Positions 40,038 to 48,660 of a stretch of 64,000 bases of DNA are shown in pieces. The first letter of the stretch is position 1, and each line of letters begins with the position of its first letter. Origin of the DNA: Helicobacter sp. 'house sparrow 1' (GTDB taxonomy: Bacteria > Campylobacterota > Campylobacteria > Campylobacterales > Helicobacteraceae); the NCBI RefSeq assembly GCF_900199585.1, contig NZ_FZQY01000008.1, forward strand, positions 1 through 64,000, given 5' to 3'. Position numbers and translations under genes: made by a program. The notes beneath the pieces are model-generated. The model was not told where the DNA came from. It saw only the letters and a program-made list of their open reading frames with translations, and ran no database searches.

Positions 40038-40158
40038 TTTCTTCTCCTTGTTAAAAAATTTTGGTTTTTCCCGCCACGCCCCTTAATGACAAAATGCCAC
40101 AACCTTTTGAAGAAATAAGCGTGTGTGATCTGAATAAACGGAACGCGTGATTATAGCA
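40038..40158 (-). promoter_or_regulatory. rpsB promoter and structured leader
   Basis: Reading leftward, an extended -10 (TGCTATAAT, with TATAAT at 40155-40150) predicts RNA starting near 40143. The leader of about 105 bases contains a GC-rich island (GGGGCGTGGCGGG read on the minus strand) that is unusual in this AT-rich sequence, and a CACGC/GCGTG pair that could form a long-range stem. Ribosomal protein S2 controls its own leader in other bacteria; here that is inference. Confidence 0.5.
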
Positions 40159-40231
40159 AATTTTAAGCCCTGTTAATAAAAAATAGGGCTAAAAAGTTTA
40201 GTTTTAAAATATTGATTAGGATTTAGAAGTA

Positions 40232-40789
40232 TTATTTGGAGTTCATCGCTTCCATAGCATATCTTTCTCCAATTAAAAAGGCTTTTTCATTTAATTCTTT
40301 CACTTTCTTTGGAACCTTAGATAGCATTGTCTCAAATACTAAATCTCTTGCAACACATTGTAAAATTGTCACAGTAACAGCAAGTGCAACAACAGATTGT
40401 GTAATTACATTACCCACCTCTTCTTTTGCAATACTGATAATGGGTATCTCATAGATTTTGTATTTTTTATAATCTTCACTAGAGGGCTTCACTAAATTTG
40501 GTTCAATTACAATAATTCCCCCATCTTTTACACCATCTTTAAATTGTAAATAACCAATTTGAGCTGTAGAAAGCATAAAATCAACATCACCCTCAATAGC
40601 ATAAGGATAAAGAATTTCTTGACTATCAAGCAAAATATCCACTTTGGTAGGACCACCTCTTACTTGAGAAGTATATGTAGAGGCTTTAATACTATATCCT
40701 CCTGATCTAATCTTAGCCTCAGCTAATATCTCTCCAGCAAGCAAAACTCCCTGCCCTCCAACACCTGTAAAACGCAATTGTCTTTCCAT
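40232..40789 (-). CDS. oorC: 2-oxoglutarate:acceptor oxidoreductase, gamma subunit
   Basis: Fourth gene of the oorDABC operon. The enzyme decarboxylates 2-oxoglutarate to succinyl-CoA with a ferredoxin/flavodoxin-type acceptor, replacing 2-oxoglutarate dehydrogenase in these microaerophiles. 185 residues with GVGGQGVLLAGEILAEA and STYTSQVRGGPTKVDI, typical of gamma domains. It starts three bases after oorB. The gap to rpsB holds only a weak hairpin. Confidence 0.95.
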   Translation of the reverse strand: MERQLRFTGVGGQGVLLAGEILAEAKIRSGGYSIKASTYTSQVRGGPTKVDILLDSQEILYPYAIEGDVDFMLSTAQIGYLQFKDGVKDGGIIVIEPNLVKPSSEDYKKYKIYEIPIISIAKEEVGNVITQSVVALAVTVTILQCVARDLVFETMLSKVPKKVKELNEKAFLIGERYAMEAMNSK

Positions 40790-40792
40790 TAT

Positions 40793-41620
40793 CTAATGAT
40801 CCTTTTTTTGTTGAGCTTTTTGGATAATCTGTTCATATGCTTCTGTATATTCAATTCTACTTTTATCCTGTTTTAAAATTCCTGTTGGAAATTTACCCTC
40901 TCTCTCTTCAGGAGATGCTAATTCATATTTATTTTTAGGCATTATGCGAGATTCTATCCATTTCAACATTTCCACAGCTTCGCCCATTTTATTTTTTCTT
41001 CCCAAATTTACATGGCAATTACTATGTATGTCAAAAAAGCTAAATCCCTGATGCTTAAAACCTTCTGTTAAAATTTTTTCAATCTTTGCAGAATCTAAAA
41101 CACTTTCCCTTGCTATAAAGGTTGCACCAGCAGAATCTGCGAGCTTGCAAGGATCTATACTATTTTCAATATTCCCATATTGAGCAGTTACTGTCCACAT
41201 ACCACTTGGGGTTGTAGGTGAAGTTTGAGAATTAGTAAGTCCATAAATAAAATTGTTAATTAAGATTAAATTAATATCAATATTTCTTCTACAAGCATGC
41301 ATTGTATGATTCCCACCTATTGCTAAAGAATCGCCATCGCCACTTACTACAATAACATGTTTCTTAGGGTTAGCCAATTTAATACCTGTAGCATAAGCAA
41401 TAGCCCTACCATGCGTAGTATGGACTGTATTGCAATTCACATAAGAGCTCATTCTACCACTGCATCCAATGCCACTAACTAGGCAAACATCATCCATATC
41501 CCAACCAACATTAGCAATAGATCTTACGATAGCTTTTAAAATTACCCCATCACCACATCCCCAACACCATAAGGTTGGCAATTTATCTGTGCGTAAATAT
41601 TTATCATAATCAAAAGCCAT
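40793..41620 (-). CDS. oorB: 2-oxoglutarate:acceptor oxidoreductase, beta subunit
   Basis: Thiamine-diphosphate subunit, 275 residues. Motifs: LPTLWCWGCGDG near the N-terminus, GIGCSGRMSSYV, THGRAIAYATGIKLA and the ThDP/Mg region VSGDGDSLAIGGNHTMHACRR followed by NNFIYGLT. Complexed with OorA. It begins three bases downstream of oorA and three bases before oorC. Confidence 0.96.
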   Translation of the reverse strand: MAFDYDKYLRTDKLPTLWCWGCGDGVILKAIVRSIANVGWDMDDVCLVSGIGCSGRMSSYVNCNTVHTTHGRAIAYATGIKLANPKKHVIVVSGDGDSLAIGGNHTMHACRRNIDINLILINNFIYGLTNSQTSPTTPSGMWTVTAQYGNIENSIDPCKLADSAGATFIARESVLDSAKIEKILTEGFKHQGFSFFDIHSNCHVNLGRKNKMGEAVEMLKWIESRIMPKNKYELASPEEREGKFPTGILKQDKSRIEYTEAYEQIIQKAQQKKDH

Positions 41621-41623
41621 TTT

Positions 41624-42733
41624 TTACATCTCCTTAACTTTTGCAAGAATCTCATCTGGAGAAATACTTCTTCCATCTGCCTTTCCTAGAAAATCAACCT
41701 TCCTACCCAGTATGCTTTGCACTTCTTCTACATATTGCCCCTTATTTAACTCAACCACCAATATTTTTTTAGTTTTTCTACCCAATTCCTCAATTTCTTT
41801 TTTAGGACTTGGCCATAATGTTAAGGGTCTAAAAAGTCCAACTTTTTTATCGATCTTATTTAGTGCGTCTTTTATGGCAAGAGAAGTAGATCCATAAGCA
41901 ATAATTACAATCTCTGCATCATCCACCCCAACTTTCTCCACTTGAGTAATTTCTTCTACATTGCTTTCAATCTTATTAAAAAGTCTATCAATCAATCCTT
42001 GTGAAATCTGTGCATCTTCTGTTGGAAAACCTATAGGTCCATGATGCAAACCTGTAATATGGTAGCGATAACCCTTAAAAAATGGATTTAATATAGCAGG
42101 CTCATTAAAACCAACTTCATAGGGTTTATATTGTTTAGGATCCCCATCAAAAACTTTACGATTAATGATTTTAATTTCATCCAAAGATGGAATAGTAGCT
42201 TTCCCATACATATGCCCAATTGTTTCATCTAGAAGTAAAAAAACAGGAGTCATAAATCTCTCTGCCAAATTAAAGGCTCTAATGGTTTCAGTGTATGCTT
42301 CTTGAAGTGTTCCTGGAGCCAATGCAATGGACTTAAAATCACCGTGTGTAGGATTTTTAATAAAATTAATATCACCTTGAGCAACCCTTGTTGGCATACC
42401 CGTAGAAGGACCTGATCGCATTACATTTGCAATCACAAGCGGAATCTCAGCCATAAAACTATAACCAATTTGCTCTGCTTTTAAAGAAAGTCCGGGTCCA
42501 GAGCTTCCAGTCATGGATTTGACCCCACTCATACTAGCACCTATTGCCGCAGCTATTCCACCAATCTCATCTTCCATTTGAATAAACTTACCGCCATATT
42601 TTGGCAACATCACGCTTAGTTCGTGCATTATTTCAGATGATGGGGTTATAGGATAGCCACTATAAAATCTACAACCAGCATCAACAGCAGCCCTTGCTAC
42701 TAACTCATTGCCATCTGCAATTATTTCTTGCAT
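41624..42733 (-). CDS. oorA: 2-oxoglutarate:acceptor oxidoreductase, alpha subunit
   Basis: Pyrimidine-domain and transketolase C-like subunit of 369 residues. GCRFYSGYPITPSSEIM, MEDEIGGIAAAIGASMSGVKSMTGSSGPG and MRSGPSTGMPTRVAQGD are characteristic of the alpha subunits of 2-oxoacid:ferredoxin oxidoreductases. AGGGAGA precedes the ATG. It lies between oorD and oorB with gaps of 11 and three bases. Confidence 0.96.
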   Translation of the reverse strand: MQEIIADGNELVARAAVDAGCRFYSGYPITPSSEIMHELSVMLPKYGGKFIQMEDEIGGIAAAIGASMSGVKSMTGSSGPGLSLKAEQIGYSFMAEIPLVIANVMRSGPSTGMPTRVAQGDINFIKNPTHGDFKSIALAPGTLQEAYTETIRAFNLAERFMTPVFLLLDETIGHMYGKATIPSLDEIKIINRKVFDGDPKQYKPYEVGFNEPAILNPFFKGYRYHITGLHHGPIGFPTEDAQISQGLIDRLFNKIESNVEEITQVEKVGVDDAEIVIIAYGSTSLAIKDALNKIDKKVGLFRPLTLWPSPKKEIEELGRKTKKILVVELNKGQYVEEVQSILGRKVDFLGKADGRSISPDEILAKVKEM

Positions 42734-42744
42734 TTAATTCTCCC

Positions 42745-43047
42745 TTATTTTTGATAGATACAATTATTTTCTTTGATAATTCTTGCTCTCTCTTTAGATT
42801 CTTCTGTAAGCTTGGCAAATTTAAAGTCTTTACGATCTGCTACAAAAATTGCAAAATCAGGACAATGTAACTCGCACTCTCTGCATCCAATACAACTTTC
42901 AGGATGCAAAACCTTAATCATTTTTCCAAGTATTTGACTAGAATCCAACTGCATTGCCAAAACCCCAGCAGGACATCTAAAAACACAAATATCACATGCC
43001 TTACAGCGACTTTCATCTGTCCAAACACTTACATTTTTTGATAGCAT
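42745..43047 (-). CDS. oorD: 2-oxoglutarate:acceptor oxidoreductase, delta (ferredoxin-like) subunit
   Basis: 100 residues with two [4Fe-4S] motifs, CKACDICVFRCP and CIGCRECELHCP, which carry electrons from the ThDP site to the acceptor. First gene of oorDABC. The likely promoter is TATATT preceded by TGC, at 43107-43102 on the minus strand. Confidence 0.95.
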   Translation of the reverse strand: MLSKNVSVWTDESRCKACDICVFRCPAGVLAMQLDSSQILGKMIKVLHPESCIGCRECELHCPDFAIFVADRKDFKFAKLTEESKERARIIKENNCIYQK

Positions 43048-43101
43048 TGTCCTCTTCTCTCCTAATAAATAACTTATAAAAACTTCAAAAAAATATTGCG
43101 A

Positions 43102-43107
43102 AATATA
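43102..43107 (-). promoter_or_regulatory. -10 box of the oorDABC promoter
   Basis: Read leftward: TGC then TATATT, 55 bases upstream of the oorD ATG, with an AGGAG-containing ribosome site in between. It lies in the 116-base gap to the mltG 3' end. Confidence 0.5.
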
Positions 43108-43163
43108 GCATAACTTTACCCCATATACCCCGTTTTATATCTATTTTAAGGCGAAGTTATACC

Positions 43164-44096
43164 TTATTTAATATTTTTCTTATGCTCTTCATAAGTCTTA
43201 CTAAAGGTATGGGTTCCATTCTTATTTTTTACAAAATAAAGATAATCAACCCTTGCAGGGTTTATAGCTGCTTTGATTGCCTCAATACTAATACTCCCAA
43301 CAGGTGTGTTAGGAACTCCTTTGTTTTTATAGGTATTAAATTCACTATTGTCACTGCGGATTCTTTGGGCACTTACTCTTGTATGAGAATATTGCGCATA
43401 ATTCAAGCTCCCATCCATTTGTAAGGGCATTCCTTTCTTGATACGATTATAAATTACTGCACTAACAAGTGGCATTTCTTGAATATTTGCTGCTTCTTTT
43501 TGAATAATTGAGGCAATACTCACATATTTAAACCATTGTTTTTGGTCATATACTCCCAATACCTTAATGGCAAGTTGCTTATGTCTTTGCATTGATTGTT
43601 CAATCAAATATTGCATTAAAAAATCTGCAGTCGCACCTATTGGAAGTTTATAAGTATCTGCAAAAATTACCCCATCTTGATAAGGAGAGTATTTTATAAA
43701 GGATTGATTTAGATCTTGAAATGAAACTTTTAAACTTTCAGATAGCTGTTGATTAAAATAATACATTGTTTCACCAGGAACCAAGGTCACATCTACCAAT
43801 GCTGCCTTAGAATTTGTCAGAGCAACTAAAAAATCTATCTTGCTAAGATCTTCTCTACCAATATCAATAAAACCACTCTGAGGCTTCCCTATAAAGCGTA
43901 GAAAAAACTTATCAAAACGATTAACATCATACCCATTGTTAGCCAGGTGTGTTATAATACCTCCAATGGATCCCTTCGGAATTAATAGGTTTTTTTCGGA
44001 AGAAATTTTAGTATTTAAATAGAATATAACGGTAACCATAATGAGTAAAATAAAATCAAAAAGAGCACTAAGCCTTATCGTATCTTTTTTAGTCAT
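43164..44096 (-). CDS. mltG: Endolytic murein transglycosylase MltG
   Basis: Inner-membrane enzyme that cuts nascent glycan strands (YceG family). An N-terminal membrane anchor (LFDFILLIMVTVIFYL) is followed by a LysM-like region and the catalytic domain with SIASIIQKEA (catalytic Glu), VIYNRIKKGMPLQMDGSLNYA, and NTYKNKGVPNTPVGSISIEAIKAAINPA. 310 residues. I keep the ATG at 44096 because AGGA lies five bases upstream and the anchor needs its positive lead-in. This makes the gene overlap the divergent AsmA-like gene by 56 bases. An ATG at 44039 would avoid overlap but cuts the anchor. Confidence 0.92.
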   Translation of the reverse strand: MTKKDTIRLSALFDFILLIMVTVIFYLNTKISSEKNLLIPKGSIGGIITHLANNGYDVNRFDKFFLRFIGKPQSGFIDIGREDLSKIDFLVALTNSKAALVDVTLVPGETMYYFNQQLSESLKVSFQDLNQSFIKYSPYQDGVIFADTYKLPIGATADFLMQYLIEQSMQRHKQLAIKVLGVYDQKQWFKYVSIASIIQKEAANIQEMPLVSAVIYNRIKKGMPLQMDGSLNYAQYSHTRVSAQRIRSDNSEFNTYKNKGVPNTPVGSISIEAIKAAINPARVDYLYFVKNKNGTHTFSKTYEEHKKNIK

Positions 44097-46968
44097 CTTT
44101 ATCCTGTTTTTTAGTATCTATGCGATATTATCAAATGGGATTAACATTCAAAAACTATCACTTGGTAAAATTACAGTCCAAGGATTGTATCTAAAACTTG
44201 ATAACAAACCTATTTTAGAGCTTGAGAAATTAGATCTTCAGAAACTATTGGAAACACCTAATAAAAAACCCCTCAACATTGAAGATATAAATAATAAAAT
44301 AAGGTACCTTACTTGGGGGGTGTCATTTTTCCAAAAATTATACATAAAAGATATTGTTTTAGATCCCACAAACACAGCAAGTATTTTATTTGATGGGAAA
44401 CAATATAATCTCTCCTTTCCTGATATTGAAGCAAAATTTAATATACAAGAAGATTTAGATCATCTAAACCTTGAAATTGTGACTTTATTTTTAAAAAAGT
44501 TTAATGTTGATGTGAGAGGGAAGATAGTATATATCCCCACAAAGAATGAAATTGCCTTTAATTTTAAACTGAATCACAAGAAACACCAAAGCGAATTTTA
44601 TGCTCAAGGAATTACAAATCTTAAAAAACTTAGTTTAAAAATCAAAAGCTCAAGCATAACTTCCCTTAATTTTTTAAAACCCTATCTTGAGGATATTGAC
44701 AATAAAGAATTAAAAAATTGGCTTTTTCAAAAGGTATTTTTTGATAGTGCAAGAATTGATAAATTTAATTTTGAAACCACTTTAACCCATAGAAGCTTTT
44801 TATCAGGTATTGAAAAGTCTTTGGATGCAAAAGTCGTTATTAGCGCTGCAGAGGTAACACTCTTTAATGATCTAGATCCCATAAGATCTCAAGAAGTTAT
44901 CGCAACCTTTCAAAACAAAAAACTAACACTTCAACTTGATAACCCAACCTATGGAGAGACATTATTAAATGGCTCAAGACTGGAGTTTGAAAATCTCTTC
45001 CGCACTCCAAAAATAAATATTTTTATAAAATCCCAAGAATTTCATTATAGCTCAAACCTACTTAGTCTTCTTAAGCATTACAATATAGAAATTCCTATAC
45101 AATCTTTAGACTCACCATTATCAGCAGATTTAAGACTCTCTTTACAATTTTTAAAAAATCATGAAATGTTGGTTGGTTTTAATGGTGGAATTAAGATTTT
45201 AAACTCCAATTTTACTATCTTTAACATACCTCTATATTCAAGATACTCAAATATTATCTTTGATATCACTCCTCAGTATAAATACATCTACATTACGGCA
45301 AATGATACCCATTACTACAATATGCTAAATGCGGATCTAGATGGTGTGTTAGATCTTGAAAAACATACCTATAAAACCCAGGTAAAAATTTTTAAAGCTT
45401 TAATTAATACAGATCAAGAAATTAACTTTTCCAAACCTTTCTTAAAACAACAGCAAGAATCAAAAGAAGAAAAACAAATAGAAACTCAAAAATTTGATTT
45501 TTCAAAAAGTGTTAATACACTCACCCCTCTTGAACTTAAAAAACTCATATTATCCTCAATAAAAGAAGATGAAGCACCTTATGCAAAGGATATTTTATAC
45601 ATTTCTCCAGATGAAAATATTACTGCTAATGTTGAAATTGATTTTAGCGAATCTGAGGATATTAGAGTGGATATACCTGATTTTGATATTAAATTAAAAA
45701 TACAAGATGATGACTTTATCATTACCCTTAATGACTTTTCAAAGATTAGCACATACTCTCCAATGTTTACTTATCTTGATATTAAAAGCGGAAGTGCAGA
45801 AATCACCACAAGTGATTTCAAAGATTTTGACTTCTTATTTACTTTAGAAAATCTAACAATCCCCCTTTATGACACACAAGGAAAGGTTGTAAAGGCATTA
45901 GACTTTAGTGGCTTTATTAAAGATGATGTAATTCAAGTACGAACACTAGATAAAAATATAATCTTTAATCGCAAAGATTCTCAAAATAAAATCCAAGTAA
46001 AGGGTTATAACTTTAATATGAGTGATTTTTTTGAAAGCAAGATTCCAGCGATACAACAAGCGTTGCATGGTGATTCTAGTGGTGTTTCTCTTTCAAAAGA
46101 ACAAGTGGCAAATAAATTGGATTTTTTAAAACATAAGCACCGCTATGAACGACAACATAATATTAAACCTCAAATGACAAATATTGAAATTTCTGATATG
46201 AAAATTTACTATAAAGAATATACTGTCCCTACAGAAGAAATCAATATTCGTTTTAGAGATCAAAGAATTCTTGGGGATATTACCTATAAAAACGGTATAG
46301 CAAATCTTGATTTTATTGATGGAGATATTTATATAAAAGCAAGTAATTTTAGCGGTGATTTTGTTAATTCTGTAATACAAAAAGACATTTTTAATGGAGG
46401 TCTTTTTACTCTAGTTGGAGCCTATAAAAATAAATCCTTTAATGGAGAATTAAAGATACAAAATACTACATTTGGAAACTTTGTAGTTTTGCAAAACATT
46501 ATTAACCTCATTGATACAGTTCCTTCTTTAATTGTTTTTAAAAATCCAAACTTGGGAGCAAGGGGATATCAAGTTTCTCAAGGCAGTATTCTCTTTGGAT
46601 TAAATCAAAATTATTTGGGATTAGAAAAAATTCATTTAGTTGGTGATAGTATGGATATTGATGGGAATGGAATCGTGCAATTAGACAACAAAGAAATGAA
46701 TATCAATCTTAAAATTTCTACCATTAAAAATTTTAGTAATATCTTAAGTAAGATTCCAATAGTGGGTTACTTGGTGTTAGGAGATGAGGGTAAAATATCA
46801 ACTAATCTTACTTTAAATGGAACATTAGAAAATCCAAAAACAGAAATTAGTCTAGCAGAAGATGTAATCACTGCACCCTTTAATATTTTACGCAGAATCT
46901 TCACCCCTATTGATCTTATGGTTGATGAAATCAAAAATGAAATTAAAGATGATAGTTATAGAAAATAA
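44041..46968 (+). CDS. Large AsmA/YhdP-like membrane-anchored protein (HP0586 type)
   Basis: A 975-residue protein with one N-terminal membrane helix (LIVSFLVIFILFFSIYAIL) and a long periplasmic part. The C-terminal 250 residues (IYIKASNFSGDFVN ... NGGLFTLVGAY ... LKISTIKNFSNILSKIPIVGYLVLG) resemble the AsmA-like C-terminal domain of DUF3971/YhdP proteins. These are thought to form hydrophobic grooves that carry phospholipid to the outer membrane. A charged low-complexity segment lies at about residues 475-500. Function is inferred from the family. Its 5' end overlaps divergent mltG and no clear ribosome site is visible. It begins the rightward set with feoA, nth and the flagellar genes. Confidence 0.82.
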   Translation: MSKIKSKRALSLIVSFLVIFILFFSIYAILSNGINIQKLSLGKITVQGLYLKLDNKPILELEKLDLQKLLETPNKKPLNIEDINNKIRYLTWGVSFFQKLYIKDIVLDPTNTASILFDGKQYNLSFPDIEAKFNIQEDLDHLNLEIVTLFLKKFNVDVRGKIVYIPTKNEIAFNFKLNHKKHQSEFYAQGITNLKKLSLKIKSSSITSLNFLKPYLEDIDNKELKNWLFQKVFFDSARIDKFNFETTLTHRSFLSGIEKSLDAKVVISAAEVTLFNDLDPIRSQEVIATFQNKKLTLQLDNPTYGETLLNGSRLEFENLFRTPKINIFIKSQEFHYSSNLLSLLKHYNIEIPIQSLDSPLSADLRLSLQFLKNHEMLVGFNGGIKILNSNFTIFNIPLYSRYSNIIFDITPQYKYIYITANDTHYYNMLNADLDGVLDLEKHTYKTQVKIFKALINTDQEINFSKPFLKQQQESKEEKQIETQKFDFSKSVNTLTPLELKKLILSSIKEDEAPYAKDILYISPDENITANVEIDFSESEDIRVDIPDFDIKLKIQDDDFIITLNDFSKISTYSPMFTYLDIKSGSAEITTSDFKDFDFLFTLENLTIPLYDTQGKVVKALDFSGFIKDDVIQVRTLDKNIIFNRKDSQNKIQVKGYNFNMSDFFESKIPAIQQALHGDSSGVSLSKEQVANKLDFLKHKHRYERQHNIKPQMTNIEISDMKIYYKEYTVPTEEINIRFRDQRILGDITYKNGIANLDFIDGDIYIKASNFSGDFVNSVIQKDIFNGGLFTLVGAYKNKSFNGELKIQNTTFGNFVVLQNIINLIDTVPSLIVFKNPNLGARGYQVSQGSILFGLNQNYLGLEKIHLVGDSMDIDGNGIVQLDNKEMNINLKISTIKNFSNILSKIPIVGYLVLGDEGKISTNLTLNGTLENPKTEISLAEDVITAPFNILRRIFTPIDLMVDEIKNEIKDDSYRK

Positions 46969-46990
46969 TATAAAAGATTGAAGGAAAGAT

Positions 46991-47227
46991 ATGAAACTTA
47001 CTGAAGCAATAATCAACACTCCCTATAAGATTACTCAAATCAACAATGAAGACAAAAAACTATTAGATAGACTTTTATCCTTTGGAATCACTAAAGGTAG
47101 TGTTATTACACCTATCCATTATTCTGCAAAAAAATCAACTCTTGCAATCAAAATTCAAAATTCCCAGATTGCCCTGCGCTATTGTGAAGCTCATCAAATT
47201 CAAGTAGAACTCTTCTGCAATGACTAA
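46991..47227 (+). CDS. feoA: FeoA-domain protein
   Basis: A 78-residue SH3-like FeoA protein; FeoA assists the ferrous iron transporter FeoB. The typical pattern is visible: DRLLSFGITKGSVITPIHYS ... STLAIKIQNSQIALRYCEA. AAGGAAAG precedes the ATG. No feoB is nearby and the gene overlaps nth by eight bases, so its role with FeoB is an inference from family. Confidence 0.85.
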   Translation: MKLTEAIINTPYKITQINNEDKKLLDRLLSFGITKGSVITPIHYSAKKSTLAIKIQNSQIALRYCEAHQIQVELFCND

Positions 47228-47858
47228 AACTCAAAAAGCGCAAGCTATTAAAGCTAGATTGCTGGAGCATTTTGTTGCTCCAAAAACAGAATTAAAATAT
47301 CGCAATATCTTTGAACTCTTAGTTGCAGTAATACTTTCTGCACAATGCACCGATAAAAGAGTAAATATTGTAACGCCTGCACTTTTTGCAAAATATCCCA
47401 CCCCCTATGATCTTGCTCAAGCGGATCTTATGGAACTCAAAAGCCTTATACAATCTGTATCTTTTTTTAATAATAAGGCCAAAAACCTCATTTTAATGGC
47501 TAGACAAATTCTTCAAGATTTTGATGGTAAGGTTCCAACCAATCAAGAAGATCTAAAACAGCTTGCAGGAGTTGGACCAAAGACAGCCAATGTAGTATTA
47601 ATTGAATATTTTAATGCCAATCTTATGGCTGTTGATACTCATGTATTTAGAACTTCTCACCGTCTTGGATTAAGCAAAGCAAAAACTGCTATACAGACAG
47701 AAATTGATCTTACAAAACTCTTTAAAACCGATCTTGATAAATTACACCAGGCTTTTGTCTTATTTGGTCGCTATACTTGTAAAGCACTAAAACCTGTTTG
47801 CGAAAAGTGCTTTTTACAAGAATTTTGCAAGACAAAGAAAAACTTTAAACCAACATAA
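47220..47858 (+). CDS. nth: Endonuclease III
   Basis: Base-excision DNA glycosylase/AP lyase for oxidised pyrimidines. 212 residues with the helix-hairpin-helix QLAGVGPKTANVVL (the catalytic Lys lies upstream in the LSAQCTDKRVN segment), the catalytic Asp in AVDTHVFRTSHRLGL, and a C-terminal [4Fe-4S] cluster motif CKALKPVCEKCFLQEFC. Coupled to feoA by an overlap. Precedes the flagellar switch genes as in H. pylori. Confidence 0.96.
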   Translation: MTKTQKAQAIKARLLEHFVAPKTELKYRNIFELLVAVILSAQCTDKRVNIVTPALFAKYPTPYDLAQADLMELKSLIQSVSFFNNKAKNLILMARQILQDFDGKVPTNQEDLKQLAGVGPKTANVVLIEYFNANLMAVDTHVFRTSHRLGLSKAKTAIQTEIDLTKLFKTDLDKLHQAFVLFGRYTCKALKPVCEKCFLQEFCKTKKNFKPT

Positions 47859-47914
47859 AAAAAGATATAATAAAACCTAACTGATTAAGCACATAGAAAA
47901 TTGGAGTGGAATCT

Positions 47915-48322
47915 TTGGAAATTTTTGAAAAAAGTTTTATTGATACTATTAAAGACATTACTCAAATAACACCTCAGGAAGTTAGCCTAAAACTTGAAGA
48001 AGGATATATATCAAGCATAAAGCTTGGAGAAAATACCCTTGTGTATGTTATGGCAAATAAGGAGTTTTTAACCTTATTATCTGATATTTTATTGTTTGAT
48101 AATAATCCAAATGAAGATACTTTAAATGACCTAATTGGTGAACTGGCTAACTTAATTGTAGGAAGGGCAAAGGTTTTATTTGAAGAAGAGGGTAAAAATT
48201 TTACAATATCACCTCCAATGCCCTGTGTTAAAAATACAACTATACAATATGATAAAGACAGACATTTTTGTATAAATAATGCATGTTGTAGCATCTTTAT
48301 TAAGGGGGTCACAGATTTATGA
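47915..48322 (+). CDS. CheX-like domain protein
   Basis: A 135-residue cytoplasmic protein with the CheX/CheC-type pattern: short N-terminal helix, beta-strands, then a long helix with DLIGELANLIVGRAKVLFEE, where CheX-type phosphatases have an E-x2-N pair (ELAN here). Only one such helix is present, so it is CheX-like rather than CheC. The start is set to the TTG at 47915, since GGAG lies eight bases upstream. The GTG at 47906 overlaps that ribosome site. Four-base overlap with fliN suggests a link to the flagellar switch or CheY-P removal; not tested. Confidence 0.72.
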   Translation: MEIFEKSFIDTIKDITQITPQEVSLKLEEGYISSIKLGENTLVYVMANKEFLTLLSDILLFDNNPNEDTLNDLIGELANLIVGRAKVLFEEEGKNFTISPPMPCVKNTTIQYDKDRHFCINNACCSIFIKGVTDL

Positions 48323-48660
48323 AAAAACAGTCTGCTTTTGGTGTTTATGACAAAAAAGAGCAAGAATTAACCACTTATCTTGAAGATATGATTCAAAGCT
48401 ATGAGGGTCTTTTAGATATTGAAGCTGTTTTTACTGCAGAATTAGGTTCCACTAAACTCACACTGAAAGAAATTTTAAATTTTGAGAGAGGAAGTGTAAT
48501 TGATCTAGGAAAACCAGCAGGAGAGAGTGTAGATGTATTTATTAACAGTAGAATTGTAGGTAAAGGGGAGGTGATGGTATATGAGAAAAACCTTGCAATT
48601 CGTCTTAATGAAATTTTAGATTCTAATGCAATTGTTTATTATCTCACTAAAGAACAATGA
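48319..48660 (+). CDS. fliN: Flagellar motor switch protein FliN
   Basis: C-ring protein that binds CheY-P-activated switch components. 113 residues. The C-terminal SpoA domain (about 35-108) is clear: VFTAELGSTKLTLKEILNFERGSVIDLGKPAGE, VFINSRIVGKGEVMVYEKNLAIRLNEIL. The ATGA overlap with the CheX-like gene and the ATGA overlap with fliO show one translationally coupled unit. Confidence 0.95.
   Translation: MKKQSAFGVYDKKEQELTTYLEDMIQSYEGLLDIEAVFTAELGSTKLTLKEILNFERGSVIDLGKPAGESVDVFINSRIVGKGEVMVYEKNLAIRLNEILDSNAIVYYLTKEQ

Noticed and set aside
40166-40190. AGCCCT ... AGGGCT inverted repeat as a terminator of oorC
   Set aside because: Only six base pairs with a 13-base loop and no U-run in the leftward direction. 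Too weak to call.
44041-44096. Use of ATG 44039 to avoid the mltG overlap
   Set aside because: It would remove the positively charged lead and half of the membrane anchor and has no ribosome site; kept as an alternative only.
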